A DNA stretch of 47,656 nt from an uncultured Lachnospiraceae bacterium. Lineage in GTDB: Bacteria; Bacillota; Clostridia; Lachnospirales; Lachnospiraceae. The position numbers and the translations under genes were made by a program. The notes beneath the pieces were generated by a model that searched no databases, was not told the DNA's origin, and worked only from the letters and a program-made list of their open reading frames with translations. The first letter of the stretch is position 1, and every line of letters starts with the position of its first letter. This document shows positions 31,448-41,252 of the stretch, in pieces. Where the stretch lies: positions 1 through 47,656 of the forward strand of contig CACZLA010000014.1 of the NCBI GenBank assembly GCA_902781895.1, in the 5' to 3' direction.

Positions 31448-31460
31448 AGGAGATAAAAAA

Positions 31461-32396
31461 ATGGCATATAATTTAAAAGAAGTAATGAATAAACCGGACA
31501 GACTTACTCCGGGACACAGACTTTGCGCCGGATGTGGTGCGGCAATAACAGTAAGAACAGTGCTTCGTGCACTTAAGGAAGAGGATAAAGCGGTTATAGG
31601 AAATGCAACAGGATGTCTGGAGGTTTCCACATTTCTTTATCCATATACGGCATATACAGACAGCTATATTCACAATGCTTTTGCATGTGCCGGTGCAACA
31701 CTTTCAGGTGTTGAAACAGCATATAATGCGCTGAAGAAGAGAGGTCGTATCGATGCGGATACAACCTATAAGTTTATAACCTTCGGAGGTGACGGTGGTA
31801 CCTATGATATCGGTTTCCAGTCCCTGTCGGGAGCTATGGAGCGTGGACATGATATGGTTTACGTTTGCTATGACAACGGTGCATATATGAATACCGGTAT
31901 ACAGAGATCATCAGCTACTCCGAGATTTGCCGATACAACAACAACTCCTGTAGGTAGAGTAAGTACAGGAAAGGTTCAGTCACGTAAGGATCTTGCGGCT
32001 ATTATGGCTGCTCATAACATTCCTTATGTGGGACAGTCCACATTTACTGCAGGAATGAAGGATCTTTATGAGAAGGCTGAGAAGGCTATATATACAGAAG
32101 GCCCGGCTTTCCTGAATGTCATGTCACCATGCCCTCGTGGTTGGAGATTTGACGCTGCTGATATGGCAAAGATCTGCAAGCTGGCAGTGGATACATGCTA
32201 CTGGCCGCTGTTTGAGGTCGTAGACGGAAAGTGGATACTGAGCTACAAGCCAAAGAATAAGCTTCCTATAGAGGATTTCCTGAAGCCACAGGGACGTTTT
32301 AAGCATCTCTTCAAGCCGGGAAATGAAAACCTTATCGGGGAGTTCCAGGCAGAAATAGATCGAAGATGGGAAGAATTACTGGCTAAGTGCGAGTAA
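31461..32396 (+). CDS. 2-oxoacid:ferredoxin oxidoreductase, beta subunit
   Basis: The 311-residue TPP-binding subunit. Cluster cysteines are in RLCAGCGAAIT and GNATGCLEVST, with another in SPCPRGW. The TPP motif is FGGDGGTYDIGFQSLSGAME (Gly-Asp-Gly then 20-some residues to YDNGAYMNTGIQRS). These motifs place it with pyruvate-type PorB, but substrate preference (pyruvate or branched 2-oxoacids) cannot be fixed by eye. AAGGAG precedes the ATG. It ends the operon. Confidence 0.95.
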   Translation: MAYNLKEVMNKPDRLTPGHRLCAGCGAAITVRTVLRALKEEDKAVIGNATGCLEVSTFLYPYTAYTDSYIHNAFACAGATLSGVETAYNALKKRGRIDADTTYKFITFGGDGGTYDIGFQSLSGAMERGHDMVYVCYDNGAYMNTGIQRSSATPRFADTTTTPVGRVSTGKVQSRKDLAAIMAAHNIPYVGQSTFTAGMKDLYEKAEKAIYTEGPAFLNVMSPCPRGWRFDAADMAKICKLAVDTCYWPLFEVVDGKWILSYKPKNKLPIEDFLKPQGRFKHLFKPGNENLIGEFQAEIDRRWEELLAKCE

Positions 32397-32436
32397 TACC
32401 TGAGTGGGGCAGTCCCATTTCCCGAAGGAGCTGGCT

Positions 32437-33894
32437 ATGATAACTAAGAATATTAAACAGATGATAAATTATTGTTTTTCATATGCGGACAATGTGCAGT
32501 ATAAGCCGGGGAGTCCATATCCGCCGGATGCGCGTGTCACTTTGAAAAATCAGCTGAAGGATGATCTGCTGGTATTTTTGGGATACATTTTTGATGCTAA
32601 CAGTGCTGATATTTCTGCACAGATAAGTTTTTTGAATGAGAATCTGGAAATCGTGATCACGGAGTACAATTTCCAGAGATTTATAAATGACAGATGTATG
32701 GGGGTCGACCTCACCTCTTATGTTCCGAGATCACTTCAGTATTTTGTTATGGATGATACTTCCCCCATGAACAGGAGAACGGGATACGGCACTTCCATAT
32801 CAAAATATCTGATAAGCACATTTAATGATGTTGGATGTAATTTTATAGCTTACGGTGGCATTAGCGACCGTGAGGCGGACAGACTTTCAGATTATATTAA
32901 CATGATGAATAATTATGTGAGTGGATTTGATGTCTATAAAAATACTCCGGGCGGTGGAAAGATTGGAGGAATGAATCTGGGAGGTGCCGGATTCGGTTCG
33001 GCTCCTGCAAGAAGCTCAGAAGAAGCTCCGAGGGAATCAGAGCCTGCACCAAACAGAATATCTCTTACGGGAAGACCGAAGCAGGAAACTCTGGATCAGC
33101 TGCTTGCTGAACTGGATTCTCTTATCGGACTTGAATCTGTTAAAAAGAATCTTACAAATCTTATTAATCTTGTAAAGATAAAAGGAATGCGAGAGAAGCT
33201 GGGACTTAAGACGCCAAGTATGTCGCTTCACCTGGTATTTTCGGGAAATCCGGGAACAGGTAAGACCACGGTTGCCAGGCTTCTTGCGAAAATCTATCAT
33301 CAGCTGGGCGTTGTAAGTAAGGGCCAGATGATAGAGGTGGACCGTGCTGGTCTTGTTGAAGGTTATGTAGGTCAGACAGCTCAGAAGACAGCTCAGGTCT
33401 GTGATGAGGCGATGGGCGGAATTCTATTTATCGACGAGGCGTATACACTTACGAATGCAGAGGGTGAAGACTTTGGTCAGGAGGCAGTGGATACGATACT
33501 GAAGAGGATGGAGGATAACCGTCAGGATCTGATAGTTATAGTTGCCGGATATACGGATGAGATGAAAAAATTTGTTGAGTCGAATCCGGGACTGAAGTCA
33601 AGATTTAATAAATTTATTGAGTTCCCCGATTATTCGGGAGACGATCTGGTCAAAATATTTGACCTTATGTGCGTGAGTCAGGATTATGTTCTGAATAAAG
33701 AGGCAACGGAGTATGTGAATAAGTATCTGCATAATCTTGCCGAGAATCATGAAGAGCATTTCGCAAATGCGAGAGAAGTAAGAAACTATTTTGAAAGAAG
33801 TGTTGAGAGACAGGCTACACGTGTTGTTACGGAGCCAAATATAGATGCAAACAGCCTTACGACATTTAAACTTCCTGATGTTATGGAGGATTAA
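32437..33894 (+). CDS. CbxX/CfqX-type AAA+ ATPase with unknown N-terminal domain
   Basis: A 485-residue soluble protein. Residues 1-170 form a predicted helical domain I do not recognise (ITKNIKQMINYCFSYADNVQ, ending NNYVSGFDVYKN). A Gly/Ser/Pro-rich linker (about 175-210; GGGKIGGMNLGGAGFGSAPA) follows, then one AAA+ module. The module has Walker A GNPGTGKT (270-277), Walker B ILFIDEAY (D333/E334), sensor-1 IVIVAGY and SNPGLKSRFNKFIEF with the Arg finger. SpoVK, EccA and rubisco activase CbbX share this module. ATG 32437 has AAGGAG 6 nt upstream. It lies 9 nt before a membrane GGDEF gene, so the two are coupled. Remodelling of a membrane partner is a guess. Confidence 0.88.
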   Translation: MITKNIKQMINYCFSYADNVQYKPGSPYPPDARVTLKNQLKDDLLVFLGYIFDANSADISAQISFLNENLEIVITEYNFQRFINDRCMGVDLTSYVPRSLQYFVMDDTSPMNRRTGYGTSISKYLISTFNDVGCNFIAYGGISDREADRLSDYINMMNNYVSGFDVYKNTPGGGKIGGMNLGGAGFGSAPARSSEEAPRESEPAPNRISLTGRPKQETLDQLLAELDSLIGLESVKKNLTNLINLVKIKGMREKLGLKTPSMSLHLVFSGNPGTGKTTVARLLAKIYHQLGVVSKGQMIEVDRAGLVEGYVGQTAQKTAQVCDEAMGGILFIDEAYTLTNAEGEDFGQEAVDTILKRMEDNRQDLIVIVAGYTDEMKKFVESNPGLKSRFNKFIEFPDYSGDDLVKIFDLMCVSQDYVLNKEATEYVNKYLHNLAENHEEHFANAREVRNYFERSVERQATRVVTEPNIDANSLTTFKLPDVMED

Positions 33895-33903
33895 GGGGGA
33901 AAT

Positions 33904-35577
33904 ATGGCTAACAGAAAAGCAGGTAATTACAGCTTTACTTTTACAATACTTGCTTTTATATGCTGGATAGTTTTCACAGTCACGACTGTCCTTGATATAA
34001 GCATTATATATGATTGGACAAGTATCTTTATCGGACTGTTTTCAGGTCTGGCTATTTTTAGTGCGGTTGAGGATATGGGCCGTTTCAAGGGACTTGGATA
34101 CTGCTTCGGAACCGGATGTCTGGTCTGGGTTCTTGCGGATGTTATCTGGGCATTTAATGTTCATGTTCTGGGTGAAAGTGAGATTATTTATAAAATAACC
34201 GATAACATATATCTTATTCCGGACTATTTCTTCCTTCTTGCACTTATCGTTTATGCCAGAGAGATTTTCACTAAGGTAGATTACAGCAGGATATTTATTA
34301 ATACATTTATCTTTTCTGCGTTAGCCATAGTGTTCGGTTACAGATTTGCACTGGATTATCATGAATTCGGAAACAGAGTTACCTTAGAGCTTGTTGAACT
34401 GATACTGTATTTCTTTGTTTCCATATTTACTCTTATTATGGCTGCATTTATAATCTCCCAGACTGGTACAAAGCATAGCAAGTCATTTTATCTGGTGAGC
34501 ATACCTCTTACAATATTCAGTTTTCTTGAAATCAGATATACTTACTATCTTGTTATAAATGAAGAGCCTGAGAATATGTATATAGATATCGCTTATATGC
34601 TGTTCCTGGTTTTTTATGCAGGTGGTCTTTGCAGATCTGATATGAAGGATGTGGAGCTGAGTATCAAGCCATTAACCGGAAAAAGATCTAACTATGTTTA
34701 CTGGATAAACGGATCCATGCTCTTCGTACTTACTATGGTTCTTTATATTGTTAAATACTTTAATTCATTTATGGTCTTTGTCATGATCATTTCCATAATG
34801 GGTTATGTTATTATGTGCAAAACCGTTCAGACAAATATGCTGACAGAGGAGCTGCTTGAACGGCAGAAGAGCGAAAATGCACGACTGGAAAAAATGGTTG
34901 AGGATAAGACCAGAGAGCTCAGGGAAATGAATGAATACCTTGAGCATATATCAAATACAGATGCACTCACCGGACTTTATAACAGACGTTATGGTATGGA
35001 TTATCTGGCGCAGCTGGTTAAGGACGGAGATAATTATCCTATAGCTTTGTATTCACTGGATCTGAATTATTTCAAACCGATAAATGATAATTATGGTCAC
35101 GATATGGGTGACGTTGTTCTGAAGGAGGTTGGCCACAGGCTGCACCATCTGGGGCAGGACAGATGTACCGCCATCCGAATCGGTGGTGATGAGTTCCTGG
35201 TTATTTTCAAAAATGCCACAAATGATCTGGCTATAAACGGTATCGGTGATATTATCTGTCAGAAGATGGATGAGCCAATAAATGCATCCGTTATTACTGA
35301 GGAAAACGAGCTGAAGAGTCAGCAGTTCACTATATCGGCAAGTATAGGTGTTGCGGTGATTCCTGCTGATACTGAGGAGATTGAAGAATTATATAAAATG
35401 GCCGACGAAGCACTGTATGCAATAAAGCATACCCATGAAAAGAGTGCAGTTCTCATGTATAGAGATATTGAAAGCTTTTTATCTGAGCATAAAAATAATG
35501 AAACTGATGCCGCGGAGAAGAGCGACTCTGAAGAAAGTGATATCACTGAAGCTGATGTGCAAATCGAAAAAGGCTAA
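33904..35577 (+). CDS. Membrane-bound diguanylate cyclase (GGDEF)
   Basis: A 557-residue protein. About eight to nine transmembrane helices fill residues 12-320 (FTILAFICWIVFTVTTVL, FFLLALIVYA, ILYFFVSIFTLIMAAFII, SMLFVLTMVLYIVKYF). A coiled coil (about 320-355: LLERQKSENARLEKMVEDKT) leads into the GGDEF domain (about 360-525), with DALTGLYNRR, DLNYFKPINDNYGHDMGD and intact GGDEF at 427-431. No RxxD inhibitory site lies upstream (QDRC there), so product inhibition may be absent. The tail is acidic. GGGGGAA-type site precedes the ATG. Coupled to the AAA+ ATPase gene. Confidence 0.93.
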   Translation: MANRKAGNYSFTFTILAFICWIVFTVTTVLDISIIYDWTSIFIGLFSGLAIFSAVEDMGRFKGLGYCFGTGCLVWVLADVIWAFNVHVLGESEIIYKITDNIYLIPDYFFLLALIVYAREIFTKVDYSRIFINTFIFSALAIVFGYRFALDYHEFGNRVTLELVELILYFFVSIFTLIMAAFIISQTGTKHSKSFYLVSIPLTIFSFLEIRYTYYLVINEEPENMYIDIAYMLFLVFYAGGLCRSDMKDVELSIKPLTGKRSNYVYWINGSMLFVLTMVLYIVKYFNSFMVFVMIISIMGYVIMCKTVQTNMLTEELLERQKSENARLEKMVEDKTRELREMNEYLEHISNTDALTGLYNRRYGMDYLAQLVKDGDNYPIALYSLDLNYFKPINDNYGHDMGDVVLKEVGHRLHHLGQDRCTAIRIGGDEFLVIFKNATNDLAINGIGDIICQKMDEPINASVITEENELKSQQFTISASIGVAVIPADTEEIEELYKMADEALYAIKHTHEKSAVLMYRDIESFLSEHKNNETDAAEKSDSEESDITEADVQIEKG

Positions 35578-35598
35578 AAGTAATTGATGGAGGAAAAT

Positions 35599-36843
35599 AT
35601 GAATAACAAATGGGTTAGAGCGGCGATCCCCGCGCTGCTGATCCACTGCTCGATCGGAACGGTGTATTGCTGGAGTACCTTTAAGGAAGCAATTGCGATG
35701 AAGATCGGCGTGAGTACATTTGGTACCGGCTGGGCCTTCAGCCTGGCTATATTCTTTCTCGGAATGTCGGCTGCATTTGCCGGAAAGATAGTTGAAAAGG
35801 ATATACATAAGTCTTCGCTTATATCATGTATTTGTTTTACGGTTGGAATGATCGGAACCGGCGCTGTCATACAGTTCATGCACGGCACACCGGCACTTAT
35901 AGGAATCTATATTTTCTATGGATGCATCATGGGAATAGGACTGGGAGTCGGATATCTTACTCCTGTTAAAACTCTGATGCTCTGGTTCTCCGAACAAAAG
36001 GGACTTGCCACAGGTATTTCCATTATGGGCTTTGGTCTCGCAAAAGCTATAGCAACTCCGATAATGGAAAAGCTTCAGGAAGCTTACGGAATTTCGGCAA
36101 TGTTTTATATCCTCGGTGCTATCTACTGTGTAATGATGTTCGCCGGACATATCTTGCTGAAGAAGCCTGATGGCTGGGTTGAGAGTGATGACAAGCACAG
36201 TGACTTCAAGGTTTCAGAGCTTCTTAAGAATAAGATCTTTATATTTATCTGGATAATGTTCTATATAAATATTCACTGCGGTCTCATGCTTATCACATAT
36301 GAAAAGCAGATACTTGAGTCTACTTATGCCGGTATGGCGGCACTGACAACTATAGTTGCGGTGGTACCTTCGGTAACTGCGGCATGTAACGCATTGGGAC
36401 GTATCGGTTATTCAACTATATCCGATAAGATGAAGGACAGAGTACTTGTATATAAGATAATATTTGCCAGCTGTGTTCTGGCTACAGGCTTCACACTTTT
36501 CCTTTCCTTTATGGGAGATGGGGGAGCGTTGTTCAGAATAAGCATTATCGCCCTGCTTATGATCGTGAATCTGGGATATGGTGGAGGATTCTCAACTCTT
36601 CCTGCACTGCTTTCATCAAGATTCGGCATGAATAACATTTCCAAGATACACGGTATCGCACTTTCCGCCTGGGCTGTTGCGGGACTTACCGGAAATAACA
36701 TGTCCGAGATCATATTGAAAAACACAAGTAACGGCGGTGAGAGAACCACAAAGCATTACGCGTATCTGATGATCGCAACGGTGATTATGTATGCGGTGGC
36801 ATTTGTATGCAGCTTCTTTACGAATAAGAAGGAAGAGGCGTAA
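35599..36843 (+). CDS. OFA-family MFS transporter
   Basis: A 414-residue, 12-helix membrane transporter of the major facilitator superfamily. IHCSIGTVYCWSTFKEAIA at helix 1, the GWAFSLAIFFLGMSAAFAGK segment (parts GWAFSLAIFF, LGMSAAFAGK) and the GLGVGYLTPVKTLMLWFSEQ loop match the oxalate/formate antiporter (OFA) family. Many OFA proteins are monocarboxylate or dicarboxylate carriers. Placement 56 nt before an aconitase-family gene hints at a tricarboxylate or related acid; unproven. ATG 35599 follows GGAGG 5 nt upstream; the TTG at 35584 lies before that site. The C terminus is FFTNKKEEA. Confidence 0.9.
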   Translation: MNNKWVRAAIPALLIHCSIGTVYCWSTFKEAIAMKIGVSTFGTGWAFSLAIFFLGMSAAFAGKIVEKDIHKSSLISCICFTVGMIGTGAVIQFMHGTPALIGIYIFYGCIMGIGLGVGYLTPVKTLMLWFSEQKGLATGISIMGFGLAKAIATPIMEKLQEAYGISAMFYILGAIYCVMMFAGHILLKKPDGWVESDDKHSDFKVSELLKNKIFIFIWIMFYINIHCGLMLITYEKQILESTYAGMAALTTIVAVVPSVTAACNALGRIGYSTISDKMKDRVLVYKIIFASCVLATGFTLFLSFMGDGGALFRISIIALLMIVNLGYGGGFSTLPALLSSRFGMNNISKIHGIALSAWAVAGLTGNNMSEIILKNTSNGGERTTKHYAYLMIATVIMYAVAFVCSFFTNKKEEA

Positions 36844-36899
36844 AAAGTAATTAAGGAAATGATGTTAGTTAATATATGTAATAGGAGGAAGAATAAGAA

Positions 36900-39194
36900 A
36901 TGGTAACACTATATGAAACAGGTGCGTACCTCGTAAATGGAAAGGAACTCGTCACAGACGAGGCTGAGCTTTCTGCAAAAGGTATCAGCACAACTAAAGA
37001 TGAGGCGAAGAAGGGAACTATCGCACATGGCATCCTGACTGCTCATAACACCAGTGGTGATGAGGAGAATCTTAAAATCAAGTTTGATAAGATGACTTCT
37101 CATGATATCACTTTTGTTGGTATCATCCAGACTGCAAGGGCTTCAGGACTTACAGAATTCCCTATCCCTTATGTTCTTACAAACTGCCACAATTCACTCT
37201 GTGCAGTTGGTGGAACGATAAATGAGGATGACCATATGTTTGGTCTTTCTGCTGCAAAGAAGTATGGTGGAATCTATGTTCCTCCTCATCAGGCAGTTAT
37301 TCATCAGTATGCCCGTGAGGAGCTTGCTGAGTGTGGAGCAATGATACTTGGTTCAGACAGCCACACACGTTATGGTGCACTTGGTACTATGGCTATCGGT
37401 GAAGGTGGCGGGGAGCTGGCTAAGCAGCTTCTGGGAAGAACATACGATGTTAAGTCTCCGAAGGTTATCGCTATCTATCTTGATGGAGAGATTCAGAAGG
37501 GTGTAGGTCCTCAGGATGTTGCACTTGCACTTATAGGTGCTACATTTAAGAACGGATATGTTAAGAACAGCGTTATGGAGTTTGTCGGTCCGGGAGTTGA
37601 TAAGCTTTCAACTGACTTCCGTATCGGAATAGATGTAATGACAACTGAGACAACCTGTCTCTCATCTATCTGGAAGACAGATGCAAATACTAAGGATTGG
37701 TATGAGACTCACTACAGACCGGATGCTTATAAGGAACTCAATCCTGCTGACGTTGCATACTATGATGGAGTAGTATATGTAGATCTCTCAAAGGTTAAGC
37801 CTATGATCGCACTTCCGTTCCATCCATCAAATACATTTACCATCGAAGAGTTAAATGCAAATCTGAAGGATATCCTTCATGAGTGCGAGGAGAACGGACG
37901 TAAGCAGCTTACAGGTGATGTTGAGTTTAAACTTACAGATAAAATCCGTGACGGAAAGCTCTATGTTGAGCAGGGAATCATTGCCGGCTGTGCAGGTGGT
38001 GGATTTGAGAATATCTGCGATGCAGCTGATATCCTGAAGGGTCACTATATCGGAAATGATGAGTTCACACTTGATGTTTATCCTGCAAGTATGCCTGTTA
38101 TGATGGAGCTTGTAAATAACGGACGTGCTGCAGATATTATGAAGACAGGTGCGATAATCAAGACTGCATTCTGCGGACCTTGCTTCGGTGCAGGAGACAC
38201 ACCTGCAAACAATGCACTTTCAATCAGACATTCAACAAGAAACTTCCCGAACAGAGAAGGTTCGAAGATACAGAATGGTCAGATATCTTCAGTTGCACTT
38301 ATGGATGCTCGTTCTATCGCAGCTACAGCTGTTAACAAGGGCTTCCTTACACCTGCAACAGATATAGATGTTGAGTATACAGGACCGAAGTATTTCTTCG
38401 ATAAGTCCATATATGAAAACAGAGTTTATGACGGATGGAAAAATGCTAAGCCTGACGAAGAGCTGAAGCAGGGACCGAACATCAAGCCATGGCCGGGTAT
38501 GCCTGCACTTACAGAGAATCTTCTCCTTAAGGTCTGCTCAGTTATTACAGACCCTGTTACTACAACAGATGAGCTGATCCCTTCAGGTGAGACATCATCC
38601 TTCAGATCAAATCCTATCGGACTCGCTGAGTTTACTCTGTCACGTAAGGATCCTGAGTACGTTGGTCGTGCCAAGGAATTCCAGGCAGTAGAGAAGGCTC
38701 GTGAAGAGGGCGGACATCCTTGCGAAATCTATCCTGAGATCAAAGAGGTTATGCCGAAGGTTAAGGAAAGATTCGAAGGCGTGGATAAGTCAAACACAGG
38801 CTTTGGTAGTACTATCTATGCAGTAAAGCCGGGTGACGGATCTGCTCGTGAGCAGGCTGCTTCCTGTCAGAAGGTACTTGGCGGATGGGCAAATATCGCT
38901 CGTGAATATGCTACAAAGAGATACAGATCAAACCTTATCAACTGGGGAATGCTTCCGTTTGTTATGGATGAGTCTGCAGTAGACAGTTCTGAGAATCCAT
39001 ACGGTTTCGAGAACGGTGACTATGTATTCATTCCGGGAATCAGGAAGGCAGTTGAAGATAAGGCTGAAGTTATCAAGGGTTATATCGTAAACAAAGACAT
39101 GAAAGAGATCAGCCTTAAGCTGGGCGATCTGACTGATGATGAAAGAACGATCATCACAAGCGGATGTCTGATCAACTATTATAGAGATCACTAA
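36900..39194 (+). CDS. Aconitase-family hydratase
   Basis: A 764-residue Fe-S hydro-lyase. Cluster ligands are C364 in [12 protein letters not shown] and C425/C428 in [12 protein letters not shown]. The substrate site includes [22 protein letters not shown] (parts [20 protein letters not shown]), and the swivel domain carries the C-terminal [11 protein letters not shown] motif. Single-chain architecture with domain 4 at the end. The sequence is of the YbhJ-like clostridial 'hydratase' group, close to but distinct from AcnA/AcnB and from LeuC/HacA. Citrate-isocitrate conversion is likely and would continue from the citrate synthase at 9049. AGGAGG lies upstream. A strong terminator follows. 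Confidence 0.92.
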   Translation: MVTLYETGAYLVNGKELVTDEAELSAKGISTTKDEAKKGTIAHGILTAHNTSGDEENLKIKFDKMTSHDITFVGIIQTARASGLTEFPIPYVLTNCHNSLCAVGGTINEDDHMFGLSAAKKYGGIYVPPHQAVIHQYAREELAECGAMILGSDSHTRYGALGTMAIGEGGGELAKQLLGRTYDVKSPKVIAIYLDGEIQKGVGPQDVALALIGATFKNGYVKNSVMEFVGPGVDKLSTDFRIGIDVMTTETTCLSSIWKTDANTKDWYETHYRPDAYKELNPADVAYYDGVVYVDLSKVKPMIALPFHPSNTFTIEELNANLKDILHECEENGRKQLTGDVEFKLTDKIRDGKLYVEQGIIAGCAGGGFENICDAADILKGHYIGNDEFTLDVYPASMPVMMELVNNGRAADIMKTGAIIKTAFCGPCFGAGDTPANNALSIRHSTRNFPNREGSKIQNGQISSVALMDARSIAATAVNKGFLTPATDIDVEYTGPKYFFDKSIYENRVYDGWKNAKPDEELKQGPNIKPWPGMPALTENLLLKVCSVITDPVTTTDELIPSGETSSFRSNPIGLAEFTLSRKDPEYVGRAKEFQAVEKAREEGGHPCEIYPEIKEVMPKVKERFEGVDKSNTGFGSTIYAVKPGDGSAREQAASCQKVLGGWANIAREYATKRYRSNLINWGMLPFVMDESAVDSSENPYGFENGDYVFIPGIRKAVEDKAEVIKGYIVNKDMKEISLKLGDLTDDERTIITSGCLINYYRDH

Positions 39195-39209
39195 ATATCA
39201 GGGACAATA

Positions 39210-39260
39210 AAACGGTTCCGGTGTCCCGAAAAACGGGACATCGGAGCCGTTTACTTTTTT
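39210..39260 (+). terminator. Terminator after the hydratase
   Basis: AAACGG-T-TCCG-G-TGTCCCG pairs with CGGGACATCGGAGCCGTTT across an AAAAA loop (39210-39252), then T-run at 39255-39260. Confidence 0.93.
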
Positions 39261-39284
39261 AAATAATCTTACGAGGATAAAACT

Positions 39285-39956
39285 ATGCGTATACTTCTCG
39301 CTGAGGATGAGAAATCATTATCGCGTGTTTTAGTGGCGATTTTTAAAAAGAATAATTATTCGGTGGATGCGGTTTTTAACGGAAATGATGCACTGTTTTA
39401 TATAGAGTCCGGAAACTATGATGTGGCCGTGCTGGATATAATGATGCCGGGAATGGATGGTATAACGGTCCTGAAGAAGGTTCGTGCTGAAGGGATAGAC
39501 CTGCCTATTATCATGCTCACCGCAAAAGCAGAGGTGGATGATAAGGTTCTTGGACTGGACAGCGGAGCAAATGATTATCTTACAAAACCATTTGACACTA
39601 AGGAGCTTCTGGCAAGGATAAGGTCCATTACTCGGAATCAGGCGGCAGTGGATAATACACTTAAAATGGGAAATGTAACCCTGAACAGAGCTACTTTTGA
39701 ACTGGCGACTCCAAGCGGCAGCTACACTCTTGCCAATAAAGAGTATCAGATGATGGAGTTTCTGATGTCATCTCCACAGCAGATCATTTCCACGGAAATG
39801 TTTCTGGAGAGAATCTGGGGACTTGATTCGGATGTGGAGCTGAATGTGGTCTGGGTTTATATTTCGTATCTTCGAAAGAAGCTTACTGCGTTAAATGCAA
39901 ATATACAGATAAAGGCATTCAGAAATTCAGGTTACCGGTTGGAGGAACTGAAATGA
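39285..39956 (+). CDS. OmpR-family response regulator
   Basis: A 223-residue DNA-binding regulator. Receiver: EDE at 8-10, D51 in VAVLDIMMPGMDG, T79-region MLTAKAE, K101-region TKPFD. C-terminal winged helix (about 127-222): LANKEYQMMEFLMSSPQQII, WGLDSDVELNVVWVYISYLR (parts VELNVVWVYI, SYLRKKL), ending SGYRLEELK. Overlaps the kinase gene by 4 nt (ATGA). With the adjacent HtrA protease it resembles the CssRS secretion-stress system; the match is by context. Confidence 0.95.
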   Translation: MRILLAEDEKSLSRVLVAIFKKNNYSVDAVFNGNDALFYIESGNYDVAVLDIMMPGMDGITVLKKVRAEGIDLPIIMLTAKAEVDDKVLGLDSGANDYLTKPFDTKELLARIRSITRNQAAVDNTLKMGNVTLNRATFELATPSGSYTLANKEYQMMEFLMSSPQQIISTEMFLERIWGLDSDVELNVVWVYISYLRKKLTALNANIQIKAFRNSGYRLEELK

Positions 39957-41185
39957 TCAGGAAGTTAAGGATAAAGTATACGGTGCTTGCCCTGTCGGCT
40001 CTGTTTCTGCTTCTGACCATCATCGTGGCAGGTATGAATCTGCTTAACTACAGATCGGTTATTGAAGAAGCGGATGAAACACTGACTGTTCTTTCAAAGA
40101 ACAGCGGAGTATTTCCGAGCTATGAAAATGGAATGGAATGGCTTCCTTCGGGTATGTCACGTGAGACGCCTTTTGAAAGCAGATATTTTTCTGTTTTATT
40201 AGATAATGAAAATAGTCCTATTCTCATGGAAACAAGTAATATATATGCCATAGATGGACTGACTGCTGCGAGATATGCAGTGGAGGTGGCCAAAGGAAGT
40301 GATGAAAAAGGCTTTAAAGAGGATTACCGCTTTGAAGTTACTTCCGAACAAATTGGTAAACGAGTTACGTTTCTTGACTGCGGACGCAAGCTGGCACTGT
40401 TTCACGAATTCAGGAATACTAGTATTATCATGTCTCTGGCGGGATATTTTATTATTGCTGTTCTTGTGTGTTTCTTCGTTGCGAGATTTACAAGGCCTGT
40501 TTCGGAAAGCTATGAAAAGCAGAAACGTTTCATTACCGATGCAGGACATGAGATAAAAACACCTCTTACCATAATAAATGCAGATGTGGATATCCTTAAA
40601 ATGGATACTCCTGAAAACGAATATCTGGATGATATACAGAAGCAGTCCCTTCGTCTGGCAGAGCTCACCAATGATCTTATTAAGCTGTCCCGGATGGAGG
40701 AGTCAAAAAACGATGTACAGTTTATAGATATTCCGATTTCAGAGATTATCCTCGAGACTGCTGCGTCTTTTCAATCTCTTGCCAGATCCCAGAATAAGGA
40801 GCTGGATATTCAGGTTCAGCCAATGCTTACACTGCTGGGAGATAAAAGCTCTATAGAACATCTGATCACTATACTTATGGATAATGCCATTAAGTATTCT
40901 CCGGAAGGCGAAACTGTAAAACTTAACTTTGAAAAGCACGGAAGAAAGCTTGTTCTCAGTGTGAGCAATGTTTCTTCGGCTCAGCTTTCAGCGGATGATA
41001 TCCGTCATGTATTTGACAGATTTTATCGTGCGGATCAGTCCCGGAATTCCGAGACCGGTGGTCACGGAATAGGTCTTTCTATGGCACAGGCCATAGTAAG
41101 CTCTCATGGAGGTAAGATCGGGGCTGCGTCGCCGGATGGCAGTGCATTTGTCATTACTGCAACATTTCCTGCAAGAAATATTTAG
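39953..41185 (+). CDS. EnvZ/CssS-like sensor histidine kinase
   Basis: A 410-residue membrane kinase. TM1 (VLALSALFLLLTIIVAGMNL) and TM2 (FIIAVLVCFFVARF, about 168-183) bracket an external sensor domain of about 130 residues with no known fold visible. HisKA has H199 in ITDAGHEIKTPLTI. The ATPase part shows DNAIKYSPEG, a shortened G1 region, and GGHGIGLSMAQAIVSSHGG (parts HGIGLSMA, VSSHGG). No HAMP domain stands out. Overlapping genes and the HtrA gene directly downstream suggest sensing misfolded secreted proteins. Confidence 0.94.
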   Translation: MIRKLRIKYTVLALSALFLLLTIIVAGMNLLNYRSVIEEADETLTVLSKNSGVFPSYENGMEWLPSGMSRETPFESRYFSVLLDNENSPILMETSNIYAIDGLTAARYAVEVAKGSDEKGFKEDYRFEVTSEQIGKRVTFLDCGRKLALFHEFRNTSIIMSLAGYFIIAVLVCFFVARFTRPVSESYEKQKRFITDAGHEIKTPLTIINADVDILKMDTPENEYLDDIQKQSLRLAELTNDLIKLSRMEESKNDVQFIDIPISEIILETAASFQSLARSQNKELDIQVQPMLTLLGDKSSIEHLITILMDNAIKYSPEGETVKLNFEKHGRKLVLSVSNVSSAQLSADDIRHVFDRFYRADQSRNSETGGHGIGLSMAQAIVSSHGGKIGAASPDGSAFVITATFPARNI

Positions 41186-41208
41186 TTTTTTAAAGTTGAT
41201 TTTAACTA

Positions 41209-41246
41209 ACGCTCCTATAATGAGGAAAACATTAAGGGAGGAGCGT
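41209..41246 (+). promoter_or_regulatory. Inverted repeat sequestering the htrA ribosome site, with overlapping -10 box
   Basis: ACGCTCCT (41209-41216) is the exact complement of AGGAGCGT (41239-41246), which contains the AGGAG ribosome site. TATAAT lies at 41216-41221. RNA reading through from the two-component genes would hide the site; RNA started from that -10 would lack the left arm. Confidence 0.55.
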
Positions 41247-41252
41247 GATATT

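Noticed and set aside
36900-39194. Homoaconitase or isopropylmalate isomerase
   Set aside because: The single 764-residue chain and the surrounding motifs fit the YbhJ-like hydratase group better than two-subunit LeuCD/HacAB.
41106-41252. Upstream extension of the HtrA reading frame
   Set aside because: It overlaps the end of the kinase gene, has no ribosome site and would put 49 residues before the membrane anchor.
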